Of a stretch of 9,331 bases of DNA, positions 1-6,490 are shown piece by piece. The stretch is from the NCBI GenBank assembly GCA_023424235.1, contig JAFAEB010000183.1, forward strand, positions 1-9,331, written 5' to 3'. The first letter of the stretch is position 1; each line of letters begins with the position of its first letter. The notes under the pieces are model-generated. The model searched no databases. It saw only the letters and a program-made list of their open reading frames with translations, and was not told the DNA's origin. Source of the stretch: Bacillota bacterium. GTDB lineage: Bacteria > Bacillota > Clostridia > Lachnospirales > Lachnospiraceae. Made by a program: the position numbers and the translations under genes.

Positions 1-1
1 A

Positions 2-361
2 GATATACCTGCTTTTCTAAGAAGTAAATGGTTTCGTTATGGCTTTCTAGCCTTTTTCTTAACTATGTTTATTACTATGCTAGTGTCAACATATTTTGTT
101 TTTGCTGGGGCAAATAGTTTAAAGGAAGTTGTTACTTTACTTTGGACTTTTAAACTTCCATGGAACTTTGCTTATAGGGATATGGGTCTATCGCCTTGGG
201 TGTATCAGTTTGCCTTTGGTTTTTATAGCGTAATGTTAACTTCTACTGTTTTAGGTGTTATTACTATGATTTTATATAAGCCAAGATCTTGGTGTGTATA
301 TTGTCCAATGGGTACTATGACACAACTTATTTGTACCGCCAAAAACCACGATAAATATTAA
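2..361 (+). CDS. Membrane 4Fe-4S binding protein, NapH-like, C-terminal part (5' end outside window)
   Basis: The reading frame is open from the window edge (codon phase starts at base 2) to a TAA at 359-361, giving the last 119 residues of a longer protein. The ATG at 65 lies inside a hydrophobic segment and is unlikely to be the true start. The fragment shows two membrane segments (about residues 12-36 and 66-91) and, right after the second, a cytoplasmic tail with the motif RSWCVYCPMG and a further Cys nine residues on. A C-x2-C-P-x-G signature after paired helices is characteristic of membrane 4Fe-4S proteins of the NapH/NosR/RdxA type, which pass electrons at the membrane or stay uncharacterised. 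The electron partner cannot be told from here. The insertion sequence begins 20 bp after the stop, so the gene is intact at this end, but its natural terminator may have been displaced. The gene is probably unrelated to the polysaccharide locus. Confidence 0.75.
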   Translation, partial: DIPAFLRSKWFRYGFLAFFLTMFITMLVSTYFVFAGANSLKEVVTLLWTFKLPWNFAYRDMGLSPWVYQFAFGFYSVMLTSTVLGVITMILYKPRSWCVYCPMGTMTQLICTAKNHDKY

Positions 362-380
362 TATAATAAATATTAATTTA
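351..380. repeat. Tandem 15-bp AT-rich direct repeat at end of the 4Fe-4S gene
   Basis: ATAAATATTAATATA (351-365) is followed directly by ATAAATATTAATTTA (366-380), 14 of 15 bases identical. The first copy spans the stop codon of the iron-sulfur gene and the second runs into the TTAA where the insertion sequence landed. It is pure A/T and may be only low-complexity sequence. It offers several TTAA-like or near-TTAA sites, which may explain the insertion here. Confidence 0.6.
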
Positions 381-381
381 A
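378..381. repeat. Target-site duplication TTAA, left copy
   Basis: TTAA directly precedes the left terminal repeat (starting CCTGAA) and is matched by TTAA directly after the right repeat at 2031-2034. A 4-bp duplication fits the IS1380 family, which makes 4-5 bp duplications. The next flanking bases (T on the left outside, T on the right outside) do not extend it as a direct repeat. Because TTAA is its own reverse complement, it could equally be read as the outer end of an 18-bp inverted repeat. Confidence 0.75.
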
Positions 382-395
382 CCTGAATTATTCAC
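382..395 (+). repeat. Left terminal inverted repeat of the IS
   Basis: CCTGAATTATTCAC is the exact reverse complement of 2017-2030. The match stops at the next inner base (G at 396 against the base expected from the right end). Just inside lies a short hairpin TGAC-ATA-GTCA (398-408) followed by a second GTCA-like motif, which could be subterminal transposase-binding sequence. Confidence 0.92.
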
Positions 396-454
396 GCTGA
401 CATAGTCAACGTCATGTAACTCCTTATTGTTATTGTGTTTTGCACATTTATTAC

Positions 455-473
455 TTTCACCTAAAAAGTGAAA
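455..473 (+). other. Short hairpin inside the IS left end
   Basis: TTTCAC (455-460), loop CTAAAAA (461-467) and GTGAAA (468-473) form a six-pair hairpin between the left terminal repeat and the transposase promoter. Insertion sequences often carry structures here that damp transcription or translation entering from outside. This stem is short and AT-rich, so that role is only a suggestion. Confidence 0.35.
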
Positions 474-481
474 CTTAAATA

Positions 482-510
482 TAGAAAAAAGGCCCCTTCT
501 TTGTTAAAAT
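482..510 (+). promoter_or_regulatory. Candidate transposase promoter with extended -10
   Basis: TAGAAA (482-487) is separated by 17 bp from TAAAAT (505-510), and TG one base before the -10 makes an extended -10 element (TGTTAAAAT). Transcription would start near 517, leaving a leader of about 30 bases that contains the AAAGGAG ribosome site. This placement also puts the in-frame ATG at 509 inside the -10 box, which argues against it as the translation start. Confidence 0.4.
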
Positions 511-547
511 GAAGTCACCACAACTACCATTACAAAGGAGAAAGCCT

Positions 548-1873
548 ATGTCTTATAGTTTAAATGAATTTCACTTAGAAAGCAATAACCGTATTAAAAT
601 AAATTTTGATGGTGGAGAACTTTCCTCCGATTCTGGCTTACTCTTAATCAAAGAGTTTGCTCATAAAATAGGATTCCACCAACTTATTAAAGATTCCTTT
701 AAAACAAATGACAAATCTATTCGTTATCATACAGATGACAAGAACCTGTTACAAAAACTATACCAACTTACTGCTGGTTATTTTCAAGACGATGATTCAG
801 ATGAATTAATTGAGGATCCAGTCTTTACTGCTTTACTCGAAAAAGAAAAGCTTGCTTCACAGCCAACAATGTCTCGTTTTATAAATCGTTGTGATGATAT
901 TTGTTTAATGCAGTTTGAATCTATTCACGAGGAACTACGCAGAAGAATTTACTCCATAAATAAACCTCAAAGTATACTGCTTGACATTGACTCTACCTTG
1001 TTTGCCACATATGGAAGACAAGAAGGAAATGATTACAACCATCATTATAGTAATTATGGATATCATCCTTTGCTAGTTTTCGATGGATTAACTGGTGATT
1101 TATTAAAATCGGAACTACGTCCTGGTAATACGTATACTTCAAAGGGTGCATCTAACTTTTTGTACCCCTTATTACTCGAATTACAAGATGAGTATCCAGA
1201 AACGAATCTATTTCTTCGTGGTGATAGTGGATTTGCTGATATTCTCATGTATGAAAAACTTGAAACTAATAAAACCTCATATACCATTCGGTTAAAGGAA
1301 AATCGACGTCTACGCTCATTGGCTGCTGAGATTGAGTACGAACTTTATGAGAAAACAGTTCATAATCAAATCGATTATGCCGTTGCTTATGGGAGCATAA
1401 ATTATATTGCAGATAGCTGGCATCAACCAAGAAGAGTTGTGGTTAAAATCGAAAAACCTTACGGTCAAATGACACATCATTACACCTTTATTGTAACAAA
1501 TATGGAACTTAAGGATGAAGATATCATTCGTTTTTACTGCAATCGTGGTCGTATGGAAAACTTCATCAAAGAATGTAAACTTGGTTTCCACATGGATTCT
1601 ATGAACAGTCACAGTATGACAGTAAATGCAAATCGGCTTCAAATTTGCATGCTGGCTTATAACTTATTTAATTGGTTTCGTCGCCTCGTACTACCTGTAA
1701 GGTTACGAAAACTACAGATTGATACGATACGGTTAAAGTTGTTTAAAATAGCTGCTAAGCTAATTCATTCAGCAAGATATCTTAAATTCAAACTTTGCAG
1801 TAGTTGCCCATATCAGCAACAATTCATGCAAACAATTACAAATATCCATCGATTAGAACCTAAGTTGGAATAA
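548..1873 (+). CDS. IS1380-family transposase (DDE, IS4-like group)
   Basis: This 441-residue protein catalyses cut-and-paste movement of the surrounding element by the DDE two-metal mechanism. Visible landmarks are the N-terminal 'GGELSSDSGLLL' box (about 22-33), typical of the IS1380 group; LLDIDST (about 144-150) giving the first acidic residue, D146 or D148; FLRGDSGFA (222-230) with D226; and NRGRMENFIKE (332-342) with E337 of the Y-(2)-R-(3)-E-type signature. The length is normal and there is no frameshift. The start at 548 is preferred over the in-frame ATG at 509. AAAGGAG (534-540) lies 7 bases before 548, the protein then begins MSYSLNEFHLES as expected for the family, and 509 overlaps a likely -10 element. 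The C-terminal half is basic and aromatic. It is the only gene of the element and appears functional. Confidence 0.95.
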   Translation: MSYSLNEFHLESNNRIKINFDGGELSSDSGLLLIKEFAHKIGFHQLIKDSFKTNDKSIRYHTDDKNLLQKLYQLTAGYFQDDDSDELIEDPVFTALLEKEKLASQPTMSRFINRCDDICLMQFESIHEELRRRIYSINKPQSILLDIDSTLFATYGRQEGNDYNHHYSNYGYHPLLVFDGLTGDLLKSELRPGNTYTSKGASNFLYPLLLELQDEYPETNLFLRGDSGFADILMYEKLETNKTSYTIRLKENRRLRSLAAEIEYELYEKTVHNQIDYAVAYGSINYIADSWHQPRRVVVKIEKPYGQMTHHYTFIVTNMELKDEDIIRFYCNRGRMENFIKECKLGFHMDSMNSHSMTVNANRLQICMLAYNLFNWFRRLVLPVRLRKLQIDTIRLKLFKIAAKLIHSARYLKFKLCSSCPYQQQFMQTITNIHRLEPKLE

Positions 1874-1892
1874 TGTAACTGGTGTACATTGA

Positions 1893-1961
1893 CAATCTGA
1901 ATCAAATTTAAGTTTCCTAGGGGTAGTCTACCCTTTTTTAGGAAGAAAATCAGTCAGATTG
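1893..1961 (+). terminator. Nested hairpin / rho-independent terminator after the transposase
   Basis: Three inverted arms share nearly one centre (about 1927): CAATCTGA (1893-1900) with TCAGATTG (1954-1961), TTCCTA (1914-1919) with TAGGAA (1939-1944), and the core GGGTA (1921-1925), loop GTC, TACCC (1929-1933). The core is followed by six T residues (1934-1939), the layout of an intrinsic terminator. It lies 20 bp past the transposase stop and would end its transcript. The outer arms could form a larger cruciform or RNA fold that also blocks incoming transcription. Confidence 0.7.
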
Positions 1962-2007
1962 GATAATAGATTAATTTTAACAACTAATTCAAGTAAATAT
2001 CCTATTT

Positions 2008-2024
2008 TTATTCATGGTGAATAA
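2008..2024. repeat. Palindrome overlapping the right end of the IS
   Basis: TTATTCA (2008-2014), loop TGG (2015-2017), TGAATAA (2018-2024) is a perfect seven-pair inverted repeat whose right arm lies inside the right terminal repeat. The left end has no equal structure at the same place, so the two ends differ despite identical 14-bp tips. Confidence 0.7.
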
Positions 2025-2030
2025 TTCAGG
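2017..2030 (-). repeat. Right terminal inverted repeat of the IS
   Basis: GTGAATAATTCAGG is a perfect reverse complement of 382-395. It ends in GG next to the right TTAA duplication and so defines the right boundary of the element. Confidence 0.92.
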
Positions 2031-2034
2031 TTAA
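2031..2034. repeat. Target-site duplication TTAA, right copy
   Basis: TTAA directly follows the right terminal repeat and matches 378-381. Removing 382-2034 restores a continuous AT-rich intergenic sequence without joining or breaking any reading frame. Confidence 0.75.
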
Positions 2035-2110
2035 TATTACACTTATTTTAACCTTGTATAGAATAACAATTACATATTTTAGTAATTTCGTAAATAAATG
2101 ACAAGCTTTC

Positions 2111-2151
2111 TTGAGGAAACACTTGATATATGATACAATGATGGGTAAAAT
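2111..2151 (+). promoter_or_regulatory. Two staggered sigma-A-type promoters for the GT2 pair
   Basis: Two candidate promoters are offset by 12 bp. The first is TTGAGG (2111-2116), 17 bp, TACAAT (2134-2139) with TG at 2131-2132 forming an extended -10. The second is TTGATA (2123-2128), 17 bp, TAAAAT (2146-2151), matching consensus at 5 of 6 bases in both boxes. Both would give leaders of about 40-50 bases before the ATG at 2195. The leader contains a tandem 10-bp repeat, TATTATACAT/TATTATACAA (2151-2170). The rest of the gene-free stretch from 1874 to 2194 holds only the IS terminator, the IS right end and AT-rich sequence. Confidence 0.6.
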
Positions 2152-2194
2152 ATTATACATTATTATACAATTAAGTGCCGAAAGGAGTTTAACA

Positions 2195-3226
2195 ATGGAA
2201 ACCCCTTTAGTATCAGTTATTATGTCTGTTTATAATGGTGAAGCGTATTTAAAGGCTGCCGTATTTAGTATTTTAAACCAGACCTACCAAAATTTTGAAT
2301 TTATAATTATTGATGATTGTTCCACTGACAATTCCTTCTCTATTCTTAAAAACTTTAACGATAAACGTATTCACTTAATAAGAAATGAGAAAAACTTAAA
2401 ACTTCCAAGTTCTTTAAACATAGGACTAAAAGCTTCAAAAGGTAAGTATATTATTCGCATGGATGCTGATGATATCAGTTTGCCAAGAAGAATTGAAAAG
2501 CAAGTAAAATTTATGGAAGCACATTCGGATATCGCTATCGCTTTTAGTGATGTGTTGCGTTTTTCAGGTAAGAAAATACAGATTGATTTTAATACCAACG
2601 ATTTATCCTTTAAAGGAATTCAATCTATCCTTTTATTTTACAATGTTATTAATCATACTGCAGTAATCATAAATAAAAATCTGATTCCTGATTTAACCTA
2701 TCCCACAAAATATTCTATCGCAGAGGATATGGCACTTTGGATTTTGCTTCTTAAGAATCACAAAGTAAGTTATATGAGAGAAAATCTTGTATTATACCGA
2801 ATACATGAAAAGCAAGTTTCTAGCGCTATGACTGATCTTCAAAGACAACAAGTAGTAGATATAAAAACTCCTATTCTTAATGAACTCACTGGCGGTAATG
2901 AAAACACAAATTATGAATTACATACTTTAATATCTCTAAAAACGGAAAAGCTATCCGTTCAGGATCTAATGTCTTGGATGTATTTTTTAGAAAAATCAAA
3001 TAGCAAAAATAAAGTCTATCCTCCTGGAATCTTTAGAGAAAATTTAGTACGTATGATTTTTATAGTAGGAATGAATAATAAATACCCAAAAAGGATACTG
3101 ATAAAAGCTCTCTTTCGCTTTGGCTCTCTTCCCTTGACATTTTTTATAATAAAAGCATTCTATAATGGTTTATTAGATATCTTTTATCTAATACCTGGAA
3201 TAATAAAAGGAAGGAAATTATTATGA
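2195..3226 (+). CDS. Family 2 glycosyltransferase (first tandem copy)
   Basis: This is a 343-residue GT-A fold inverting glycosyltransferase that moves a sugar from a nucleotide sugar to a lipid-linked oligosaccharide at the inner membrane face. It opens with VSVIMSVYNGEAYL (6-19), then IIIDDCSTDNS (37-47) for nucleotide binding and RMDADD (88-93), the DXD metal site. AEDMALW (176-182) carries the likely catalytic base pair E177/D178, and LYRIHEKQ (200-207) follows. The last 60 residues are hydrophobic and basic, so membrane association is likely. The start at 2195 is chosen for AAAGGAG (2181-2187) 7 bases upstream; an earlier in-frame TTG at 2111 lies within promoter sequence. Its stop overlaps the next start as ATGA, so the two are translationally coupled. 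By hand count 72 of its first 120 residues match the next protein without gaps. Donor and linkage cannot be read from the sequence. Confidence 0.9.
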   Translation: METPLVSVIMSVYNGEAYLKAAVFSILNQTYQNFEFIIIDDCSTDNSFSILKNFNDKRIHLIRNEKNLKLPSSLNIGLKASKGKYIIRMDADDISLPRRIEKQVKFMEAHSDIAIAFSDVLRFSGKKIQIDFNTNDLSFKGIQSILLFYNVINHTAVIINKNLIPDLTYPTKYSIAEDMALWILLLKNHKVSYMRENLVLYRIHEKQVSSAMTDLQRQQVVDIKTPILNELTGGNENTNYELHTLISLKTEKLSVQDLMSWMYFLEKSNSKNKVYPPGIFRENLVRMIFIVGMNNKYPKRILIKALFRFGSLPLTFFIIKAFYNGLLDIFYLIPGIIKGRKLL

Positions 3227-4254
3227 AAGCAAAGCTACTTTCTGTAATTATGAGTGTTTATAATGGTGAAGTTTATATTAAGGAAGCCATGGATAGTATT
3301 ATTAATCAAACCTACAAAAATTGGGAGTTGATTGTAATTGATGATTGTTCCACTGATAATACCTTTCAAATTTTAAAAAGCTACAAGGATCCCAGAATAC
3401 ATATTATAAGAAATGAAGAAAATATGCGTTTAGCTTCCTCATTAAACCGTGGCTTATCACTTGCTTTAGGAGACTATATTCTTCGGATGGATGCCGATGA
3501 TATTTGCCGCCTAGATCGTTTTGAAAAACAATTAGAGTTTATGGAAAAGAATCCACATATTGATATTTCCTTTGGAAAAGGATTTTGGTATAAAGATAGC
3601 CTTATATTAAAGAAAACACAAAATATATCCTTAAAACCACTAGATTTAAAAGCTGTTTTTTTATTTACTACCCCAGTAATGCATAATTGTGTTATAGCAA
3701 AGAAAAAATTTTATGAGACCTATACATATAAAAAAGAATACACGCATTCTGAGGATTGGAATCTATGGTACCGTAGTAGCAAAGATTTTAAATTTGCTGG
3801 TCAAAATGAATATCTTATACTTTATCGGATTCATGAAAGCCAAACTACTACAAGTACTTTTAAAGAAAGTATATATGTAAATCAGTATAAAAAAAATTTT
3901 ACTGAATATACAAAACAGATTGGATTTCCTATATCAGAAAAAGAGATTGATTTCCACACTTCATTAATCTGTAGTCAAGAACCTGTTGATCCTCTTATAT
4001 TAAAAAAATGGTTTGCTATATTGCTCTTAGAAAATAAAAAATACAATTACTATAAGACAAGTTCTTTAATGTATTCTTTTTTATGGGTAAGCCATGGACT
4101 GTTTCTAACGAAAAGGTTAACAAGTAAAAACTTAATTACTATACTAGCTTACATAGGCTTAGGTAGAAGTCTCATCTTTTATGTATACAAAATTATTTAT
4201 TCATACCTAGATTTGGCTAAGCAGAAAAAAGCAAGAAAGCTTTTTTCCTTTTAA
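3223..4254 (+). CDS. Family 2 glycosyltransferase (second tandem copy)
   Basis: Also 343 residues, this protein aligns without gaps to its upstream neighbour through the catalytic domain. VIMSVYNGEVYI (8-19), VIDDCSTDNT (38-47), RMDADD (88-93), SEDWNLW (176-182) and LYRIHESQ (200-207) fall at identical residue numbers. It is therefore a tandem paralogue, most likely adding a different sugar or linkage in the same glycan. The N-terminal donor-binding half is far more alike than the C-terminal half, which is expected if acceptor choice has changed. Translation starts on the ATGA overlap at 3223, with a purine-rich AAAAGGAAGGAAA site just before. The C-terminus (about 270-343) is hydrophobic, then lysine-rich (KQKKARK). 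The coding end contains a hairpin, and the convergent acyltransferase stop lies only 8 bp away. Confidence 0.9.
   Translation: MKAKLLSVIMSVYNGEVYIKEAMDSIINQTYKNWELIVIDDCSTDNTFQILKSYKDPRIHIIRNEENMRLASSLNRGLSLALGDYILRMDADDICRLDRFEKQLEFMEKNPHIDISFGKGFWYKDSLILKKTQNISLKPLDLKAVFLFTTPVMHNCVIAKKKFYETYTYKKEYTHSEDWNLWYRSSKDFKFAGQNEYLILYRIHESQTTTSTFKESIYVNQYKKNFTEYTKQIGFPISEKEIDFHTSLICSQEPVDPLILKKWFAILLLENKKYNYYKTSSLMYSFLWVSHGLFLTKRLTSKNLITILAYIGLGRSLIFYVYKIIYSYLDLAKQKKARKLFSF
4224..4251 (+). terminator. Hairpin at convergent gene ends
   Basis: GAAAAAAGC (4224-4232), loop AAGAAA (4233-4238) and GCTTTTTTC (4239-4247) form a nine-pair stem followed by CTTTT. It lies inside the last codons of the second glycosyltransferase gene. 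The T run is within the stem rather than after it, so it is an imperfect intrinsic terminator. Its A and T tracts could serve both converging transcripts. Confidence 0.4.
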
Positions 4255-4262
4255 TTCGTATC

Positions 4263-4919
4263 TTAAGGTTCCCAATAAACTTTTTGCTTTAAAATTTGAT
4301 TTGTATTCCCTATGACACAATTAGGCTCAGTAAATTCTTTGCTAATGATACTACCAGCAGCTATAATACTTTCATTCGGAAGACTTGTTCCTTTTAAGAT
4401 AATAGCCTCCATACCAATCCAACTCTTAGCTCCAATTACGATTGCTTTTGGTATATTGATACGTTTACCTTCCTCATCAAAAACCTTATGGTGGTCACTA
4501 TCCATAATAGTAGTATCCCATGAGATTGTAACTTTGTTTTCTAATGTAATTGAGTGTTCACACAGAATACGTGTATTGCCTGTTATATATACTTCATTTC
4601 CAAAGATAAGAGTAGCACCTTTTCCTACTGATATTTTAGTTCCCTTCCCTAATAAGCACCTTTTTCCAAAGATAACGGTACCTTCATTATCCCATACGCC
4701 GTTTTCAAAAACATGGCTACAATTATCCCTTCCTAACATGATTCTGTTACAGGGATTATCAGCCAACAAAACCTTACCTTTAACCTTTTTTAGATGAATA
4801 TTATGTGCTACAATCACAGGAAGTCTAAGCCCTTTAAAACCAAAATAATATAAATTAAAATAAATCGTTTTTAACCAGTTTGTTTTAAAAAAAGTATTTA
4901 TGTTATATCTAAGATACAT
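4263..4919 (-). CDS. Left-handed beta-helix acyltransferase (hexapeptide-repeat O-acetyltransferase)
   Basis: This 218-residue protein of the LbH acetyltransferase superfamily normally acts as a trimer and uses acetyl-CoA to acetylate a sugar hydroxyl or amine. Imperfect hexapeptide turns run from about 75 to 195 (for example GTVIFGKRCLLGKGTKISVG and VIGAKSWIGMEAIILKG). The catalytic loop DSDHHKVF (140-147) holds the His pair typical of WbbJ/maltose-acetyltransferase-like enzymes, and IIAAGSIISKEF (185-196) forms the CoA-side end. The first 55 residues resemble the N-terminal cap of polysaccharide O-acetyltransferases. The ATG is preceded by AGGAAAGGAG (complement of 4925-4934), a strong site 5 bases away. 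It is read opposite to both neighbours: tail to tail with the glycosyltransferases and divergent from the flippase with 62 bp between. A likely role is O-acetylation of the glycan made here; the exact acceptor is unknown. Confidence 0.88.
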   Translation of the reverse strand: MYLRYNINTFFKTNWLKTIYFNLYYFGFKGLRLPVIVAHNIHLKKVKGKVLLADNPCNRIMLGRDNCSHVFENGVWDNEGTVIFGKRCLLGKGTKISVGKGATLIFGNEVYITGNTRILCEHSITLENKVTISWDTTIMDSDHHKVFDEEGKRINIPKAIVIGAKSWIGMEAIILKGTSLPNESIIAAGSIISKEFTEPNCVIGNTNQILKQKVYWEP

Positions 4920-4933
4920 AGAATCTCCTTTCC

Positions 4934-4963
4934 TGGTGATATATTGTATCCACCTACTATAAT
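4934..4963. promoter_or_regulatory. Divergent promoter region between acyltransferase and flippase
   Basis: The 62-bp gap between two divergent starts must hold both promoters unless transcription enters from elsewhere. On the plus strand TATAAT (4958-4963) is a perfect -10 with a poor -35 (TGGTGA, 4934-4939, 18 bp away). On the minus strand TACAAT (complement of 4943-4948) is a good -10 without a clear -35. In both cases the transcript would begin almost at the ribosome site, giving very short leaders. The -10 elements are 9 bp apart, so the two promoters would compete. Confidence 0.35.
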
Positions 4964-4981
4964 AACTAAGAGAGGGTTACC

Positions 4982-6490
4982 ATGAATCAAAAGCAAGATA
5001 AATCCCTACAACTTAATATAATATTTGCTATTTTAGGACAAGTACTTTCTCTTGGAATTAATTTAGTTTCTAAAAATGCACTCCGCCGTAGTCTTGGGGT
5101 AGAGTATTTAGGCCTTCAAAGTATTTACGGAAATTTTAGCGATGTCTTTTCTTTTGCTTTTACAGGAATCGGTGTTGCAATGCTATTCCAGCTATATGGA
5201 GCAATGGCTAAGGAGGATCATAATTATATAACAGCGATCTATTCCTACTTTAATAAACTGTGTAAGTATATTTCTGTTGGAATTCTAGTAATCGGTTTTG
5301 CTTCAACTGCACTTTTGATTGTATTTGTAAATGCTGATATCAAAACCTTAGAAGTTATAATAGGGTATCATCTTTACCTATTATCTATTATAGTACTAAA
5401 TCGCTACATATTTAAGCAATACTTTATTATAGCTTCCTTAAAAAGATATTTAGTTACCATGATATTAACCTTAACTGATTTACTCTTTCTTAGTATTCAG
5501 TTAATCTGTCTCTTCGTTTTAAAGAACTATCTAAGTTATCTTCTATGTACTTTAATTAAAAATACGGTAATAACTCTTTGGCTTCACTTAACAATTAAAA
5601 GAAGATATTCCTATGTCCTTCAGAAAGCTTCCCCACTAGCGAAAGAAGAACAAAGATTAATTCTTAAAAATGTAGGTGATTTACTAGTTTCCCGTATTGG
5701 AAGTGTATTAGTAAATAACACGGACAGTATTCTTATTTCCTCTTTAATCACTACTGTAATGGCAGGCTATTACTCTAATTATCAATTTGTTCTTATGGGT
5801 GTAGCCAGTTTAACTGGAAGTTTTTTCGAGGCTATTGTAGCTAAAATAGGACATATTGTCAACAAGCAATCAAAAGATGTGCAATTTAAGAGCTTCCTTA
5901 CTATCTCCTATATAAATATAGCTATTACTGGAATTACATGTACCTGTATTTACTGGCTTGTACAAGACTTTTTACTTCTTTGGATGGGAGCTGATGCTCT
6001 ACTTCCTATGTCAATTGTTACTCTTGTTACCATCAATCATTACCTAGATACAACCCATAAAACCTTAGCTTCTTATAGGGTATCTGCAGGTCTCTTTCAC
6101 AATGTAAAAAAAGTAGTGTTGCTTAGAGGATTATCAAACCTAATATTGTCTATTTTGTTTGGCAAGTTATTCGGTCTTTGGGGTATTCTTTTTGCCACTA
6201 TCATCTCCGATATTATTACCATGCAATGGTATGAACCTTACTTAATGTACAAATATTTTAATAAATCAATTTGGCATGAAATTTTCTTTCAAACAGCAGC
6301 TATTATAAGTACAATTGTTACAATTTACATTAATGGTTTCCTAGTAAGTGATATGCCTGTATCTATATTAGGCCTTTTTATCAAAGCATTTATATGCGGA
6401 ATCCTATCATTATTGTGTTATGGGGTATTTTTTATCCTATTCCGTCCCCTATATAAACTTATGAAAGAGAGGAGCTTTGCCCTTGAATAA
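4982..6490 (+). CDS. Wzx-type polysaccharide flippase (MOP/MATE superfamily)
   Basis: This 502-residue integral membrane protein is predicted to move the undecaprenyl-linked repeat unit from the inner to the outer face of the membrane. Hydrophobic segments are spread over the whole length (for example about 12-30, 95-117, 127-140, 158-181, 183-202, 307-327, 385-410, 437-453 and 460-488), consistent with the usual 12-14 helices. Family-like stretches are RRSLGVEYLGLQSIYGNF (35-52) near the first loop and LVSRIGSVLVNNTDSILIS (235-253) with the following AGYYSNYQ (261-268). These are seen in Clostridia O-antigen/capsule flippases. The length is normal. A GAGAGGG site (4970-4976) lies 5 bases before the ATG. 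The gene ends in an 8-bp overlap with the next one. Flippase sequences diverge too much to name the substrate. Confidence 0.9.
   Translation: MNQKQDKSLQLNIIFAILGQVLSLGINLVSKNALRRSLGVEYLGLQSIYGNFSDVFSFAFTGIGVAMLFQLYGAMAKEDHNYITAIYSYFNKLCKYISVGILVIGFASTALLIVFVNADIKTLEVIIGYHLYLLSIIVLNRYIFKQYFIIASLKRYLVTMILTLTDLLFLSIQLICLFVLKNYLSYLLCTLIKNTVITLWLHLTIKRRYSYVLQKASPLAKEEQRLILKNVGDLLVSRIGSVLVNNTDSILISSLITTVMAGYYSNYQFVLMGVASLTGSFFEAIVAKIGHIVNKQSKDVQFKSFLTISYINIAITGITCTCIYWLVQDFLLLWMGADALLPMSIVTLVTINHYLDTTHKTLASYRVSAGLFHNVKKVVLLRGLSNLILSILFGKLFGLWGILFATIISDIITMQWYEPYLMYKYFNKSIWHEIFFQTAAIISTIVTIYINGFLVSDMPVSILGLFIKAFICGILSLLCYGVFFILFRPLYKLMKERSFALE

Larger units (their letters stand above)
382..2030 (+). 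mobile_element. IS1380-family insertion sequence, complete, about 1.65 kb
   Basis: The element is bounded by perfect 14-bp terminal inverted repeats (382-395 and 2017-2030) starting with CC, as is usual for IS1380-type elements, and is flanked by TTAA on both sides. It carries one transposase gene in the plus direction (548-1873), a candidate promoter inside the left end and a hairpin terminator beyond the gene. Its length is typical of the family. With an unbroken transposase, perfect ends and an intact target duplication it looks recently inserted and potentially active. It sits in the space between the iron-sulfur gene and the glycosyltransferase operon. It could have reached this site together with, or after, assembly of the polysaccharide locus. 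Confidence 0.93.

Noticed and set aside
378..395. 18-bp terminal inverted repeat including TTAA
   Set aside because: TTAA is palindromic and better explained as the 4-bp target duplication, since the family's ends begin with CC.
509..547. Earlier in-frame ATG for the transposase, adding 13 residues
   Set aside because: It lacks a ribosome site, overlaps a likely -10 element, and the family-like N-terminus begins at 548, which has AAAGGAG 7 bases upstream.
1063..1642. Minus-strand open frames within the transposase
   Set aside because: No ribosome sites and no recognisable protein features; they mirror the conserved DDE coding sequence.
2111..2194. N-terminal extension of the first GT2 from a TTG at 2111
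   Set aside because: The stretch is promoter and leader sequence, and the paralogue downstream aligns exactly from the ATG at 2195.
362..2194. Possibility that the IS interrupted a gene
   Set aside because: The iron-sulfur gene stops before the element, and joining the flanks gives only AT-rich intergenic sequence with no continuing reading frame.
2371..2598. Minus-strand open frame within the first glycosyltransferase
   Set aside because: It lies opposite the conserved DXD region and has no start signals.
4312..4797. 161-residue open frame on the plus strand inside the acyltransferase gene
   Set aside because: The minus-strand frame has clear hexapeptide repeats, a DSDHH loop and a strong ribosome site; the plus frame is an antisense shadow without its own signals.
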